From assembly GCF_947502065.1 (NCBI RefSeq), contig NZ_CANMYE010000002.1, positions 310,001 through 374,000 of the forward strand: DNA of 64,000 nucleotides. Reading direction: 5' to 3'. The stretch is from an uncultured Pseudoteredinibacter sp. (lineage in GTDB: Bacteria; Pseudomonadota; Gammaproteobacteria; Pseudomonadales; Cellvibrionaceae). Position 1 is the first letter of the stretch, and the number at the start of each line of letters is the position of its first letter. This document shows positions 17,097 through 25,723 of the stretch, one piece after another. Made by a program: the position numbers and the translations under genes. The notes beneath the pieces are model-generated. The model was not told the DNA's origin. It made no database searches and saw only the letters and a program-made list of their open reading frames with translations.

Positions 17097-19122
17097 AGCG
17101 GAGATCATTGAACGGATCAAGGCTGGCGAGCTGTTTGAGTGTGAAATTAACGATGGGGGTTTTCTACTCAAAATAGAATCCCATACTCCTGCCATTTGCA
17201 CCGCAATACATGCGGGGCATAAGTTTCGGCCAAAGCTGGAAGGTATTTGTTTGCTTAATGAAGATGAGCGCCAGTATGAAGAAGACCCTTATACCGACCA
17301 ACTTATCCAAGCTATGCCGATTACTCTGGTCGCCCAAGATTCTCGTTATGAGTATGATTTAAACCGCCCTATTGCTAACTGCTTATACAAGACGGCCTGG
17401 GGTAAAGAGGTTTGGGCGAAAAAGCTATCTTTAAAAGAGCGAAATGCCAGCATCAAAAAACACCAGGCGTTTTATCGAGTGCTAGATGCCTTGGTGAGTT
17501 TTATCGAACAACGATTTGGAGCTGCGTTAATCTTTGATGTGCACTCCTACAATTATTTACGTCAAGCTGAAGACAGCCCTACTTTTAATCTTGGTACAGA
17601 ACAAATTGACAAGGAACGATGGCAGAGTGTAGTTGACCTAAGCCTGTCCAAGTTATCTAAGATAGAAATTCCAAATCTTCCTGTAGGCTCAAAGGAAAAC
17701 GCGGTATTTCATGGGCGAGGGTATTTGATTGCACATATCAATAGTCGTTTCCAAAATAGCCTTGTCTTGCCTCTAGAGGTAAAAAAGGTCTTTATGGATG
17801 AGGTGAGCGGTGAGCTATACCCTCTGGTAATGCAGGCATTGAGCCAACAGTTTAAAAACTGCCTAGTGGATATTTCGGCTTTTTTCTCGCGTCGATTTAC
17901 CTCGAAACGTCGTGTAAAAAAGTCGGACATGCTGACCGAGAAAATGGATCCATCGATTCTAAAAGTCGATCGAGCTCTATACCGCTTAGCCAAAGGCCTA
18001 GAAACACTATATTACATAAACCCGATTAATATTCCCTCCGAAAGCAAACGTTTCTTTAAGGGTAAGGGGAAATACCAGCCTGACTTTCAGTATCGCCCAC
18101 TAAATATTGATCCGTACCTGTTTCGTGAGAAGCTTTACCGATTGCCTGTAGATACTATTCGAGACCCTAGCATTCAGTCACTTTATCGTGATGTGATAGA
18201 TGGTTTGAGTGAAAAAATTGATTTACTGGTAAAAGCAGGCCAAGCTGACTTCCTATATGAATCTCTCAAATACTATGGAGAACCAAGCCTTAGTGATGAG
18301 CAGAATGCTCGCTTTTTACTTCATGCAAATGGAATAGGCCCTGAAGATGAAGCGCGAGTAACAACCGAGCAACTTATTAGCCACTTTAAAGAAGCAGCAA
18401 ATCAATGGGGAATGGCCTGTAAGGTAGAAAGCAGTGCAAAATTAGTCGCTTCCGCAATGGTATCGAATAGCCGCAAGGCTGTGCTTATTGCTAAGAACTT
18501 GGAGTTAAACAATAGCGAGGCCCAAAGCCTATTGCACCACGAGCTGGGAGTGCATATGGCCACGACATTGAATGCAGCTTCACAACGATTGAAAGTTTTC
18601 TCTTTGGGCTTGCCTGGCAATACACTGACTCAAGAAGGATTGGCAATTCTTAACGAGTATCAATCTGGAAACATGAACCTTAAACGCCTTCGAGGCCTTG
18701 CCCTGAGGGTGCTGGCTGTAAAAGAAATGCTGAAATATGGTGATTTCAGACACACCTATGCTTTTTTGCACGAGGAGCACAAGCTTTCAGAAAATGAAGC
18801 CTTTAAACTGGCTGTTAGAGTGCACCGTGGGGGCGGTTTTACCAAAGATTATTTATATCTTAATGGTGTTGGCTTGGCACTAGAGACAATAAAAACACAA
18901 GATATTAAAAATCTTTACGTAGGAAAGACCGGTTTTGCCTACCTGCCCATCATCAATGAGATGGTTGATCGACAGCTAATTAATTCACCAAAATTCTTTC
19001 CTGAGTTTCTTGACAGCCCGAAAAGTAACTCCCCGGTATTAGATTACTTGATGAGCTGCATTCGCTCAGGAAATCAAGGTAGCGTCAAGATTTATAAGAG
19101 ATCCGGAGTAGTAGCTGCGTAG
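17080..19122 (+). CDS. N-formylglutamate amidohydrolase-like / QEGLA (DUF1704) peptidase fusion
   Basis: About 680 residues starting M-L-K-L-S-E-A-E at 17080; an earlier in-frame ATG at 17044 would sit deeper in the upstream gene. Residues ~1-250 resemble N-formylglutamate amidohydrolases (I-H-A-G-H-K-F-R-P, D-L-N-R-P, D-V-H-S-Y-N). Residues ~320-680 are the DUF1704 domain, with the zinc-peptidase-like H-H-E-L-G-V-H and hallmark T-Q-E-G-L-A. DUF1704 is related to eukaryotic tyrosine carboxypeptidases (MATCAP type); database entries call it flavohemoglobin expression-modulating. The 17-base overlap with the ATP-grasp gene implies coupled translation, so a ligase and peptidase may act on one substrate. 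Confidence 0.85.
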   Translation: MLKLSEAEIIERIKAGELFECEINDGGFLLKIESHTPAICTAIHAGHKFRPKLEGICLLNEDERQYEEDPYTDQLIQAMPITLVAQDSRYEYDLNRPIANCLYKTAWGKEVWAKKLSLKERNASIKKHQAFYRVLDALVSFIEQRFGAALIFDVHSYNYLRQAEDSPTFNLGTEQIDKERWQSVVDLSLSKLSKIEIPNLPVGSKENAVFHGRGYLIAHINSRFQNSLVLPLEVKKVFMDEVSGELYPLVMQALSQQFKNCLVDISAFFSRRFTSKRRVKKSDMLTEKMDPSILKVDRALYRLAKGLETLYYINPINIPSESKRFFKGKGKYQPDFQYRPLNIDPYLFREKLYRLPVDTIRDPSIQSLYRDVIDGLSEKIDLLVKAGQADFLYESLKYYGEPSLSDEQNARFLLHANGIGPEDEARVTTEQLISHFKEAANQWGMACKVESSAKLVASAMVSNSRKAVLIAKNLELNNSEAQSLLHHELGVHMATTLNAASQRLKVFSLGLPGNTLTQEGLAILNEYQSGNMNLKRLRGLALRVLAVKEMLKYGDFRHTYAFLHEEHKLSENEAFKLAVRVHRGGGFTKDYLYLNGVGLALETIKTQDIKNLYVGKTGFAYLPIINEMVDRQLINSPKFFPEFLDSPKSNSPVLDYLMSCIRSGNQGSVKIYKRSGVVAA

Positions 19123-19196
19123 CTTTTTTATAAAAAGTTATACTGTGCGTATCGAGGAGAAGAGGCCCGGAAGGCCTCGCTTAGGAAGAGCAATCT

Positions 19197-19224
19197 AGCC
19201 GCTTGCACATTGAGCGGCTTTTTT
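19197..19224 (+). terminator. Rho-independent terminator after the QEGLA gene
   Basis: A 7-bp stem (19197-19203 with 19213-19219), a 9-base loop and six T, 75 bases after the stop. It closes the maoP-led operon. The 304-base gap 19123-19426 contains this, a second hairpin at 19274-19298, and no gene. Confidence 0.85.
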
Positions 19225-19273
19225 ATGCCACTACAAAAGCTGCATACTAATAGCATCACACTTGAAATAGAAT

Positions 19274-19298
19274 AAAAAAAGCCGCATAAATATGCGGC
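19274..19298 (-). terminator. Terminator-like hairpin pointing left
   Basis: An 8-bp stem (19281-19288 with 19291-19298), followed on the minus strand by seven T (19274-19280). No leftward gene precedes it, so it either blocks antisense transcription from the M14 gene region or ends an unannotated leftward transcript. Confidence 0.6.
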
Positions 19299-19426
19299 AT
19301 AAAAAGTGTGCTTCATGCTTGGGGGCACAAAGTGTGTATTAAACGAATTATAACCAAAAATAAATCAGGAATCGATTTTTAATTTACTCGAACCCTCAAA
19401 ATTTTTAAGGTTTTTATAGAGCTCAT

Positions 19427-20236
19427 ATGTGTTCCGACAATTTAGAAGCTTACATTTGGTATAGCAATGTATTTGCCTGCTACAGTAATGATATCGATCG
19501 ATATTATGAACTATTGTCAGCAGAAATTCGTCGCCTAAACCTTGACTCAAAGGTGTTAACAACGATCGGCGGCTATCCTTTGTATTTTATTAAGTCTAAA
19601 AACTCAGCAACAAAGGAAAAACAGCGACTAATAAGCGCAGGCTTCCATGGTGAAGAGCCGGCTGGACCTTGGGGGATTTTGCATTTTCTATCTTGCCTAG
19701 AGCCCACCAACCTAACGCACATTAATTTAAACATACTACCTTTGGTCAACCCCACAGGTTTTGCCAAAGGCCGTCGTTTAAACAACTGGGGAGAAAACCC
19801 TAATCGAGGCTTCCCTCATCCAAGCATGATAGAAAGTACAGCCGAACAAGCTTCGCTTGAAGGCCTTGTCTTATTAGAGAATTTAGACTTATTGAAGGCA
19901 GCGAGCAAAGATGGATTCTTAACCTGCCACGAGGATGTATGTAGCGCTAACGGTTATGTGTACACCTATGAAAACCAGCACGAACCAGGCACCTTCAGTA
20001 AGGCTTTGAGAGATACACTAGCCTGTCATTTTCCAATAGTAGCGGATGGAGAAGTTGATGGCTGCAGGGTAAATGACGGAATAATCTTCAATCAATTCGA
20101 TTCATCGTTTGAATCGTTTTTGGTTTCTAGCGGAATCACGTTGGCCTGCTGCAGTGAAACTCCCGGGATGCAAAACCTAGATTTACGAATTCAAGCCAAT
20201 GCAGAATTGATTAGCGCGTTTCTAGGTAGAAAATAG
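19427..20236 (+). CDS. M14 family zinc carboxypeptidase / deacylase-like protein
   Basis: A 269-residue single-domain protein. The zinc site is recognisable: G-F-H-G-E-E-P-A-G (HxxE) near residue 71, a third ligand in T-C-H-E-D near residue 168, and the catalytic glutamate probably in C-S-E-T-P-G near residue 245. N-P-T-G-F-A-K-G-R-R-x-N-N-W-G-E-N-P-N-R-G-F is the substrate-binding segment typical of M14 DUF2817/succinylglutamate desuccinylase-like enzymes. Substrate unknown. It follows the ligase/peptidase operon but lies beyond a terminator, so it has its own transcription. Confidence 0.78.
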   Translation: MCSDNLEAYIWYSNVFACYSNDIDRYYELLSAEIRRLNLDSKVLTTIGGYPLYFIKSKNSATKEKQRLISAGFHGEEPAGPWGILHFLSCLEPTNLTHINLNILPLVNPTGFAKGRRLNNWGENPNRGFPHPSMIESTAEQASLEGLVLLENLDLLKAASKDGFLTCHEDVCSANGYVYTYENQHEPGTFSKALRDTLACHFPIVADGEVDGCRVNDGIIFNQFDSSFESFLVSSGITLACCSETPGMQNLDLRIQANAELISAFLGRK

Positions 20237-20360
20237 ACGGTGGCTAACAATTTATACACCAACCATTTGAACCATTGAATACAACCATCTTGCAATATCC
20301 CAATTGCTCATATAGCGTTAAGCCAGTAGTACTTTAAAAAACTACAAACAGGGACTGCTT

Positions 20361-21005
20361 ATGAGCGTTGTTATTGATTTATTCTTTTCATTTAGAAGCC
20401 CGTACTCCTATCTTAGTACTCCAGGCGCGCTAAAAATTAAAGAACAGTATTTCGCTGAGATACAACTGCGCCCTGTATTGCCCCTTGCGGTTCGACAACC
20501 TGACTTTTTTAGCCCCGAAAACTTAAAGCGCGGCGCTTATATATTGAGAGACTGGCCCCGCCGCGCCGAGATGATGGGCATGCCACATGCTTGGCCTAGA
20601 CCAGACCCTATCGTTACTGACATGGAAACCTTTCAGGCCACCGAAGAACAGCCTTATATCTATCGATTAACTCACCTGGGTGTTGAGGCAAATCGCCAAG
20701 GTCGTGGCATCGAATATGCGGCTGAAGTTTCTCGCCTTATTTTTGGTGGCACTGAAAACTGGGATCAAGGGGATCATCTAGCCCGCGCAGCCGAGCGTGC
20801 AGGCATAGATCTGACCGCTATGGTTAGCGCAATTTCCGCAAACCCCAAAAGCTACGCCAATGAAGTAGAAATGAATCAAACCAACTTAGAGATTTGTGGT
20901 CACTGGGGAGTACCAACCTTCAGCCTGAACGGCGAACCGTATTTCGGCCATGACAGGGTGGATTCTGTTTGCTTTGAATTGGATAAGCTGGGTTTACGTC
21001 GCTAA
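20361..21005 (+). CDS. DsbA-family / 2-hydroxychromene-2-carboxylate isomerase-like protein
   Basis: 214 residues with a thioredoxin-like fold of the kappa-GST/HCCA isomerase type: F-F-S-F-R-S-P-Y-S-Y at the start, where a CxxC is replaced by S-P-Y, and G-V-P-T-F-S-L-N-G-E-P-Y-F-G-H-D-R-V near the end. Members bind glutathione. No aromatic degradation genes are nearby, so the substrate is open. A GGGA ribosome site precedes the start. Confidence 0.82.
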   Translation: MSVVIDLFFSFRSPYSYLSTPGALKIKEQYFAEIQLRPVLPLAVRQPDFFSPENLKRGAYILRDWPRRAEMMGMPHAWPRPDPIVTDMETFQATEEQPYIYRLTHLGVEANRQGRGIEYAAEVSRLIFGGTENWDQGDHLARAAERAGIDLTAMVSAISANPKSYANEVEMNQTNLEICGHWGVPTFSLNGEPYFGHDRVDSVCFELDKLGLRR

Positions 21006-21111
21006 TAGAGTATTAATATTTGGCTGTTAGAGTTTTGTGAGGCTTCTCGCCCTGCTTAGAGTAACAATCTTAAGCATTCGCTATCACCGTGTTTTACTCG
21101 AGAACGCCATT

Positions 21112-21879
21112 ATGAATATAGCTCCCAATTACCCTTTTGCTCGTAAACTGCTCTTCGCCTTTGCACTGGTTTCCGTATTCGCGGTAAGCGCTAACACTAA
21201 GGCGTCGACAAAAACTCTGCAATCGCAAGCTCAACCCCCTATGTTATTAGAGCTCTATACCTCACAGGGTTGCAGCAGCTGCCCACCGGCTGAACGGTGG
21301 TTTACTTCGCTAAAGGAATCAGCTGATCTTTGGACAAAATTAATCCCAATTAACTTTCATGTAGATTACTGGGATTACCTAGGCTGGAAAGACCCATTTG
21401 CACAATCGCAATTCAGTCAGCGCCAGCGTCTCTACAAAAAGCTTGGCCACAGTCGCAATGTTGCGACACCCGGTTTTATGACGAATGGTGAACAGTGGAA
21501 CGGTTGGTTTTATCGCCGTTCGATTCCAAAGAGTGAGCTCGTTTCACCTGGCACCCTGTCTGCGAATATTAACGGTGACGAACTTAGCGTGAACTTCCAA
21601 GCTAAAACCGCCGACGAGCAAAAACCCTATACCGTCAACGTCGCTATTTTAGGCTTTGATCTAAAACACAAAATCAAAGCCGGCGAAAACCGCCGTAAAA
21701 CCTTGCAACATGACTTTGTCGTTTTAGGCTATAAAAAAGCGCGCTTAGCGTCCGACGGCACCGCTGACCTGGATCTACCAGATACCAGCAAATTTAATTC
21801 CAGTAAACAGGCGATAGCACTTTGGCTAAGTAAAGGCAGAGACCCCAGTCCGATTTTAGCGATGGGGGATTGGTTGTAG
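21112..21879 (+). CDS. DUF1223 family exported thioredoxin-like protein
   Basis: 255 residues from the ATG at 21112, which gives a proper signal peptide (F-A-R-K-L-L-F-A-F-A-L-V-S-V-F-A-V-S-A); an upstream GTG frame would bury it. The mature protein carries L-E-L-Y-T-S-Q-G-C-S-S-C-P-P-A-E, the CxxC signature of the DUF1223 thioredoxin-like family, and F-H-V-D-Y-W-D-Y-L-G-W-K-D-P-F. Likely periplasmic with a redox role; function is not established for the family. Confidence 0.85.
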   Translation: MNIAPNYPFARKLLFAFALVSVFAVSANTKASTKTLQSQAQPPMLLELYTSQGCSSCPPAERWFTSLKESADLWTKLIPINFHVDYWDYLGWKDPFAQSQFSQRQRLYKKLGHSRNVATPGFMTNGEQWNGWFYRRSIPKSELVSPGTLSANINGDELSVNFQAKTADEQKPYTVNVAILGFDLKHKIKAGENRRKTLQHDFVVLGYKKARLASDGTADLDLPDTSKFNSSKQAIALWLSKGRDPSPILAMGDWL

Positions 21880-21935
21880 GCTGTGTTTGAGCTACAAGCT
21901 AACTAGATAAATAACTTGCGGCAGAGAGAATGAAC

Positions 21936-22544
21936 TTAGGTTACCTTCCTCAGCCGCAATACATATCTTAAAGGCCCGCCCGCTTCGATTTGATCGAAGG
22001 GATAGCAGCTAATAAGTACCAGTTCTTCTTCAGCAACCCAGAGTTGATGTTCATTGATATTGTGAATTTCAATAACTTGGGCTTGCCAGCTTTGCCATTG
22101 CCCATTGTTGTTTTGTATTTGAATCTGATCACCGATTTTTAAATCTTTTAGAAATTGAAAGTGAGTATCTCGGTGGGCGGATATTAGGCGACCGCCATTC
22201 GCTGCCACTGTCATTCCTGGAGCGAAGGCGAGACTAGCACCGTGGGCGCCATGCAAGACCAGTAAATCCTGATCGCCGGCCTGCCATCGTAATCTCGCCA
22301 CTGGCCAGTGATCAGCCCAGGGCCAAGGGCGTACTTTTTTGCTTTCTTCACCGGTATTAATCAAGGTTTTCTGCCAGGCGTTTTGCAGCAGTTGTTGAGC
22401 AAGCTGCGCTTTACCATACATCCATAAGCCATCGGCTGCGGGAAGTAAGGCAAAAACAAGGGCCAAGATAAAAGTAACCTTGGCGCCTTTTTTGATAAGG
22501 CTTTTTGGCACTGGGCGGCTCACACTGACTACTGCAACTGTCAT
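21936..22544 (-). CDS. Class GN sortase
   Basis: 202 residues: an N-terminal membrane helix (residues ~20-40) and a sortase barrel with catalytic histidine in L-I-S-A-H-R-D-T-H-F, cysteine in L-V-L-I-S-C-Y-P-F-D and arginine in L-R-Y-V-L-R-L-R. Class GN sortases are the Gram-negative transpeptidases of marine proteobacteria, each usually dedicated to one adjacent substrate. The start is two bases after the stop of the target gene, so enzyme and target are co-translated. Confidence 0.93.
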   Translation of the reverse strand: MTVAVVSVSRPVPKSLIKKGAKVTFILALVFALLPAADGLWMYGKAQLAQQLLQNAWQKTLINTGEESKKVRPWPWADHWPVARLRWQAGDQDLLVLHGAHGASLAFAPGMTVAANGGRLISAHRDTHFQFLKDLKIGDQIQIQNNNGQWQSWQAQVIEIHNINEHQLWVAEEELVLISCYPFDQIEAGGPLRYVLRLRKVT

Positions 22545-22546
22545 CG

Positions 22547-24832
22547 TTAAGCCGCCACATTCGCGTGATCTGGGCGAGTAGCACCTCCTAGCACTACTCG
22601 ATAGAGACTGAAGGCAACTAATAACATCAATAGCATCGATATACTTTGAGAAAGCTTAGCCTGCCACCCCGAGGCCGTCTTTGGGTAGGCCATGGCAAGC
22701 TGTTGCTTTACAGCAGCAACAGGCTTGGCACTGCCCCTTGGTTTTTGATTGGGCATTTGATTAGGTACCGCAACGCTATCTGAGGCGGCGTTGATTGGTC
22801 GCGATATTTTTTCTTCGACGGCAATAAAGCTGGTATAGGGTGATAGCAGTTGCTCAGCTAGCGCGATTTTAAGAACTTCGGCTCTAACCAGCTTGGGATC
22901 GCGTCCTAAGGTTTTTTCGTCTTCCAAAGCGGCAATCTTTTTACGCCCCCATAGATTAGATAGGCCGCTATGCTCCTTATCCGCTAAAGCCGCAAGGGGA
23001 ATACTCTGCTGCCAGGGACCTGTGGCTAACTGACCTTTAATGACCACATTGCCATCCATTACAGCTGCTGCATTCATTTCTGTTAACTTGGCATGCAACT
23101 GTAACGCCTCTCCCATGTAGAGGTCAGCAATTCGCTCTGGCAATGCACTCACTGTTAAATGCTCTGGCCACTGCACTTCGATATCACGTAGTACGGGTGC
23201 GGACAATTGTTTGAACAGTAAGGCCATCTCCTCTTCCACTTGATTTAAGCGAGAAATATATCGATGGCTACCACGACCAAACTCTGCTGCTTTGCGCATA
23301 AAAAAACCGTTAGGAGCAGAGCCTATTCCTACGGTAAACAGGCGACTATCTCCAAGCAGTTTGTGAATCTCGCGAAACAATTCCGTTTCGTTGCCTACAC
23401 TGCCATCGGTAATAAAGACCACTTGTTTTAAAAACCCCTCTTGGGCCTCAGCTTGCAGAGCTTCTCTAAGCGCCGGCAACATCTGCGTGCCACCACCTGA
23501 TTGTAAGCCCGCCACAAAATCTAAGGCCTGCATTCTATTATGCATATTCATCTGCAAAGGCTGACTGGCAAACAAACTATAGTTAGAGTTGAATTCAATA
23601 ATATTAAATCGTTCACCATCGCTCATTTGCTGAATCGCAGTTTTTAATGCAGCCTTCGCCTGAACGATAGATTCACCATCCATAGAGCCTGATGTATCAA
23701 TGATATAAATAACCTCTCTTGGCAACGTGGCGCTTAAAGTCTGCGGCGGCAACAGCATTAACATGGCGTAATCGCTTTGCTCTTTGCTTTGACGAAACAA
23801 GGCTGCACGAGGCTGTACAGAAGGGTTAGGTGACCACTCTAAAATAAAATCACGATTCATGGCCGCCACACCATCGGCCAAGGTAATGTGATGTTGCTCG
23901 GCTGATTTGTTAACTGATAAACGATGACTTGGACTGCTCACACTAGCCAATGGCAAACCAGCATCTAGGGTGAGCTCTAAGCTCATCGGATTAACAATAT
24001 CGTTATCGCCAGCGTCTGTTATCATAGGCGGAGTAATTTCACCAGCATCAGCAACCTGAGCCGTTGCTTGTGCCCAACCGTGATTATCCAGTTTAACTTG
24101 CTGCTCTTGCGGATGATCTTGTACTTGCGAACCAGGAATAAAGCGCGGCGTTAGCGTAGTAGGGATACGCAGGCTAAATTGCAAACCGCCAAACTCAGCT
24201 TTATCCTTAAGATTGACCGCTTGAACAACTTTGAGCTCAATTTCAATCGTCTCACCCGGCGCAATATTAGCGACACGCTGGGTAAATAAATTGGCACGCT
24301 GCTGTTCACTTAAAGCGGCTTTCTTACCCTGCTTTTTAGCAAGCTGATATTGTTTTCTAGCAGCCTGCTTCTCAGCGATCTTGCCCTTGATAAGACGCTC
24401 GCCAATTCGCATTTGCATGGCACTTATCGCAGCCTGCTCATCTAAAGGAAAAACATAAACAGCTTCTAGCCATTCATTACCTTGATTTTTGAAACGCTGT
24501 TGCAAGGTAATTTCAGCAACCATGCCATTGACTAGCACATTAAAATCGCTGCCTAAATGCAAAGCGGCGGCTTTACGACCCGCTGCATCTTTGAAAAATA
24601 GTTCGCCACCACGCTCATTAAAGTCATTTTGCCAGCGATAATCTTCTTCTGCGTTAGCGAGATCAGCCAGAGCGAACAACAGTAACAGCAATGGCAAACT
24701 TAGCAGCAGCATTACATACTTCGGCCAGCTGCGTTTTTTGCCCTCGCTCTCTAGCAATAAGTGCTTGGGGATTTTGCGTCGACTGCGCTGACGGCACATA
24801 GCCGGCATTGGTAAAGGTGTGGTTAGTTTCAT
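22547..24832 (-). CDS. Dedicated sortase target: VIT and vWA domain surface protein
   Basis: 761 residues from the ATG at 24832 (M-K-L-T-T-P), which leads into an anchor/signal helix (residues ~37-62); a longer frame to 24919 is less likely. A VIT domain (residues ~70-190: V-L-V-N-G-M-V-A-E-I-T-L-Q-Q-R-F) precedes a vWA domain with intact MIDAS D-T-S-G-S-M. The C-terminus has a sorting signal: Y-P-K-T-A-S-G (about 716-722), a hydrophobic helix, then a short tail. The motif departs from the usual L-P-x-T. This is the single substrate expected for the neighbouring class GN sortase. Confidence 0.92.
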   Translation of the reverse strand: MKLTTPLPMPAMCRQRSRRKIPKHLLLESEGKKRSWPKYVMLLLSLPLLLLLFALADLANAEEDYRWQNDFNERGGELFFKDAAGRKAAALHLGSDFNVLVNGMVAEITLQQRFKNQGNEWLEAVYVFPLDEQAAISAMQMRIGERLIKGKIAEKQAARKQYQLAKKQGKKAALSEQQRANLFTQRVANIAPGETIEIELKVVQAVNLKDKAEFGGLQFSLRIPTTLTPRFIPGSQVQDHPQEQQVKLDNHGWAQATAQVADAGEITPPMITDAGDNDIVNPMSLELTLDAGLPLASVSSPSHRLSVNKSAEQHHITLADGVAAMNRDFILEWSPNPSVQPRAALFRQSKEQSDYAMLMLLPPQTLSATLPREVIYIIDTSGSMDGESIVQAKAALKTAIQQMSDGERFNIIEFNSNYSLFASQPLQMNMHNRMQALDFVAGLQSGGGTQMLPALREALQAEAQEGFLKQVVFITDGSVGNETELFREIHKLLGDSRLFTVGIGSAPNGFFMRKAAEFGRGSHRYISRLNQVEEEMALLFKQLSAPVLRDIEVQWPEHLTVSALPERIADLYMGEALQLHAKLTEMNAAAVMDGNVVIKGQLATGPWQQSIPLAALADKEHSGLSNLWGRKKIAALEDEKTLGRDPKLVRAEVLKIALAEQLLSPYTSFIAVEEKISRPINAASDSVAVPNQMPNQKPRGSAKPVAAVKQQLAMAYPKTASGWQAKLSQSISMLLMLLVAFSLYRVVLGGATRPDHANVAA

Positions 24833-25018
24833 GCGGCATACCCTGTTAATCCGTTTAGGGGTATTTAAACAAGGCTCTATGGCAGGCCAGTGCCCAAATG
24901 GTGGCAAGTTGAGGCTCAATTATGATCAATTGTGGCAGGGATTTATTTTCTGCGCTTTGGCGATAAACTATACCCCTACATAACAGGCCATAAGCTAAGG
25001 CCAGCACAAGGATTTGAT

Positions 25019-25723
25019 ATGCCCAGGCACATTGCCATTGTTGAAGATGAAATAGCCATCGCCGCCAATTACCAAGAAGCTCTGCAACGCCAGGGCTTTC
25101 AAGTGAGCCACTACATCGATCGCCCTAGCGCCTTACAGGCCTTCGCCAGTGCCTTACCAGACTTAGCAATCATCGACGTTGGGCTTGGGGAAGAAATTGA
25201 AGGCGGCTTTGACCTTTGTCGTCAGCTTCGCGCCCAAGCCCCTTTACTGCCGATAATCTTTCTTACCGCTCGCGATAGTGAGCTGGACATGATCAGCGGC
25301 CTGCGGCTTGGAGCTGACGACTATCTCACCAAAGATATCAGCCAGGCCCATATGCTCGCTCGAATAGTCGCCCTGTTTCGCCGCATGGATGCCCTCCAAG
25401 GCCCAGAGCAAGAAGAACAAGAGAACTGCTTACAAAGGGGTGACCTCGATATTAACCTAGATCGAATGCATGCCCGCTGGCAAGAACAACTGCTTGAATT
25501 GACAGTAACTGAGCTATGGATTGTGCACGCCTTGGCCAAACACCCAGGCCATGTGAAAAACCGCCAACAGTTGATGGATGCCGCCAATGTTGTATTGGAC
25601 GACAACACCATTACTTCCCACATCAAACGCATTCGTAAAAAGTTCCAGCAAATTGACCCTGAATTTCGCTGCATAGCCACAGCCTATGGCATGGGTTATC
25701 GCTGGCAGGAAAACTCTGAATGA
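25019..25723 (+). CDS. pdsR: Proteobacterial dedicated sortase system response regulator
   Basis: 234 residues from ATG 25019, preceded by AAGGAT; an in-frame GTG at 24932 adds an unlikely leader. The receiver domain has acidic V-E-D-E, the phospho-acceptor in A-I-I-D-V-G-L-G and the conserved lysine in D-D-Y-L-T-K. An OmpR-type winged helix follows (T-E-L-W-I-V-H-A-L ... I-T-S-H-I-K-R-I-R-K-K-F). It is divergent from the sortase target gene, whose promoter it presumably controls, and overlaps the kinase gene by four bases (ATGA). Confidence 0.9.
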   Translation: MPRHIAIVEDEIAIAANYQEALQRQGFQVSHYIDRPSALQAFASALPDLAIIDVGLGEEIEGGFDLCRQLRAQAPLLPIIFLTARDSELDMISGLRLGADDYLTKDISQAHMLARIVALFRRMDALQGPEQEEQENCLQRGDLDINLDRMHARWQEQLLELTVTELWIVHALAKHPGHVKNRQQLMDAANVVLDDNTITSHIKRIRKKFQQIDPEFRCIATAYGMGYRWQENSE

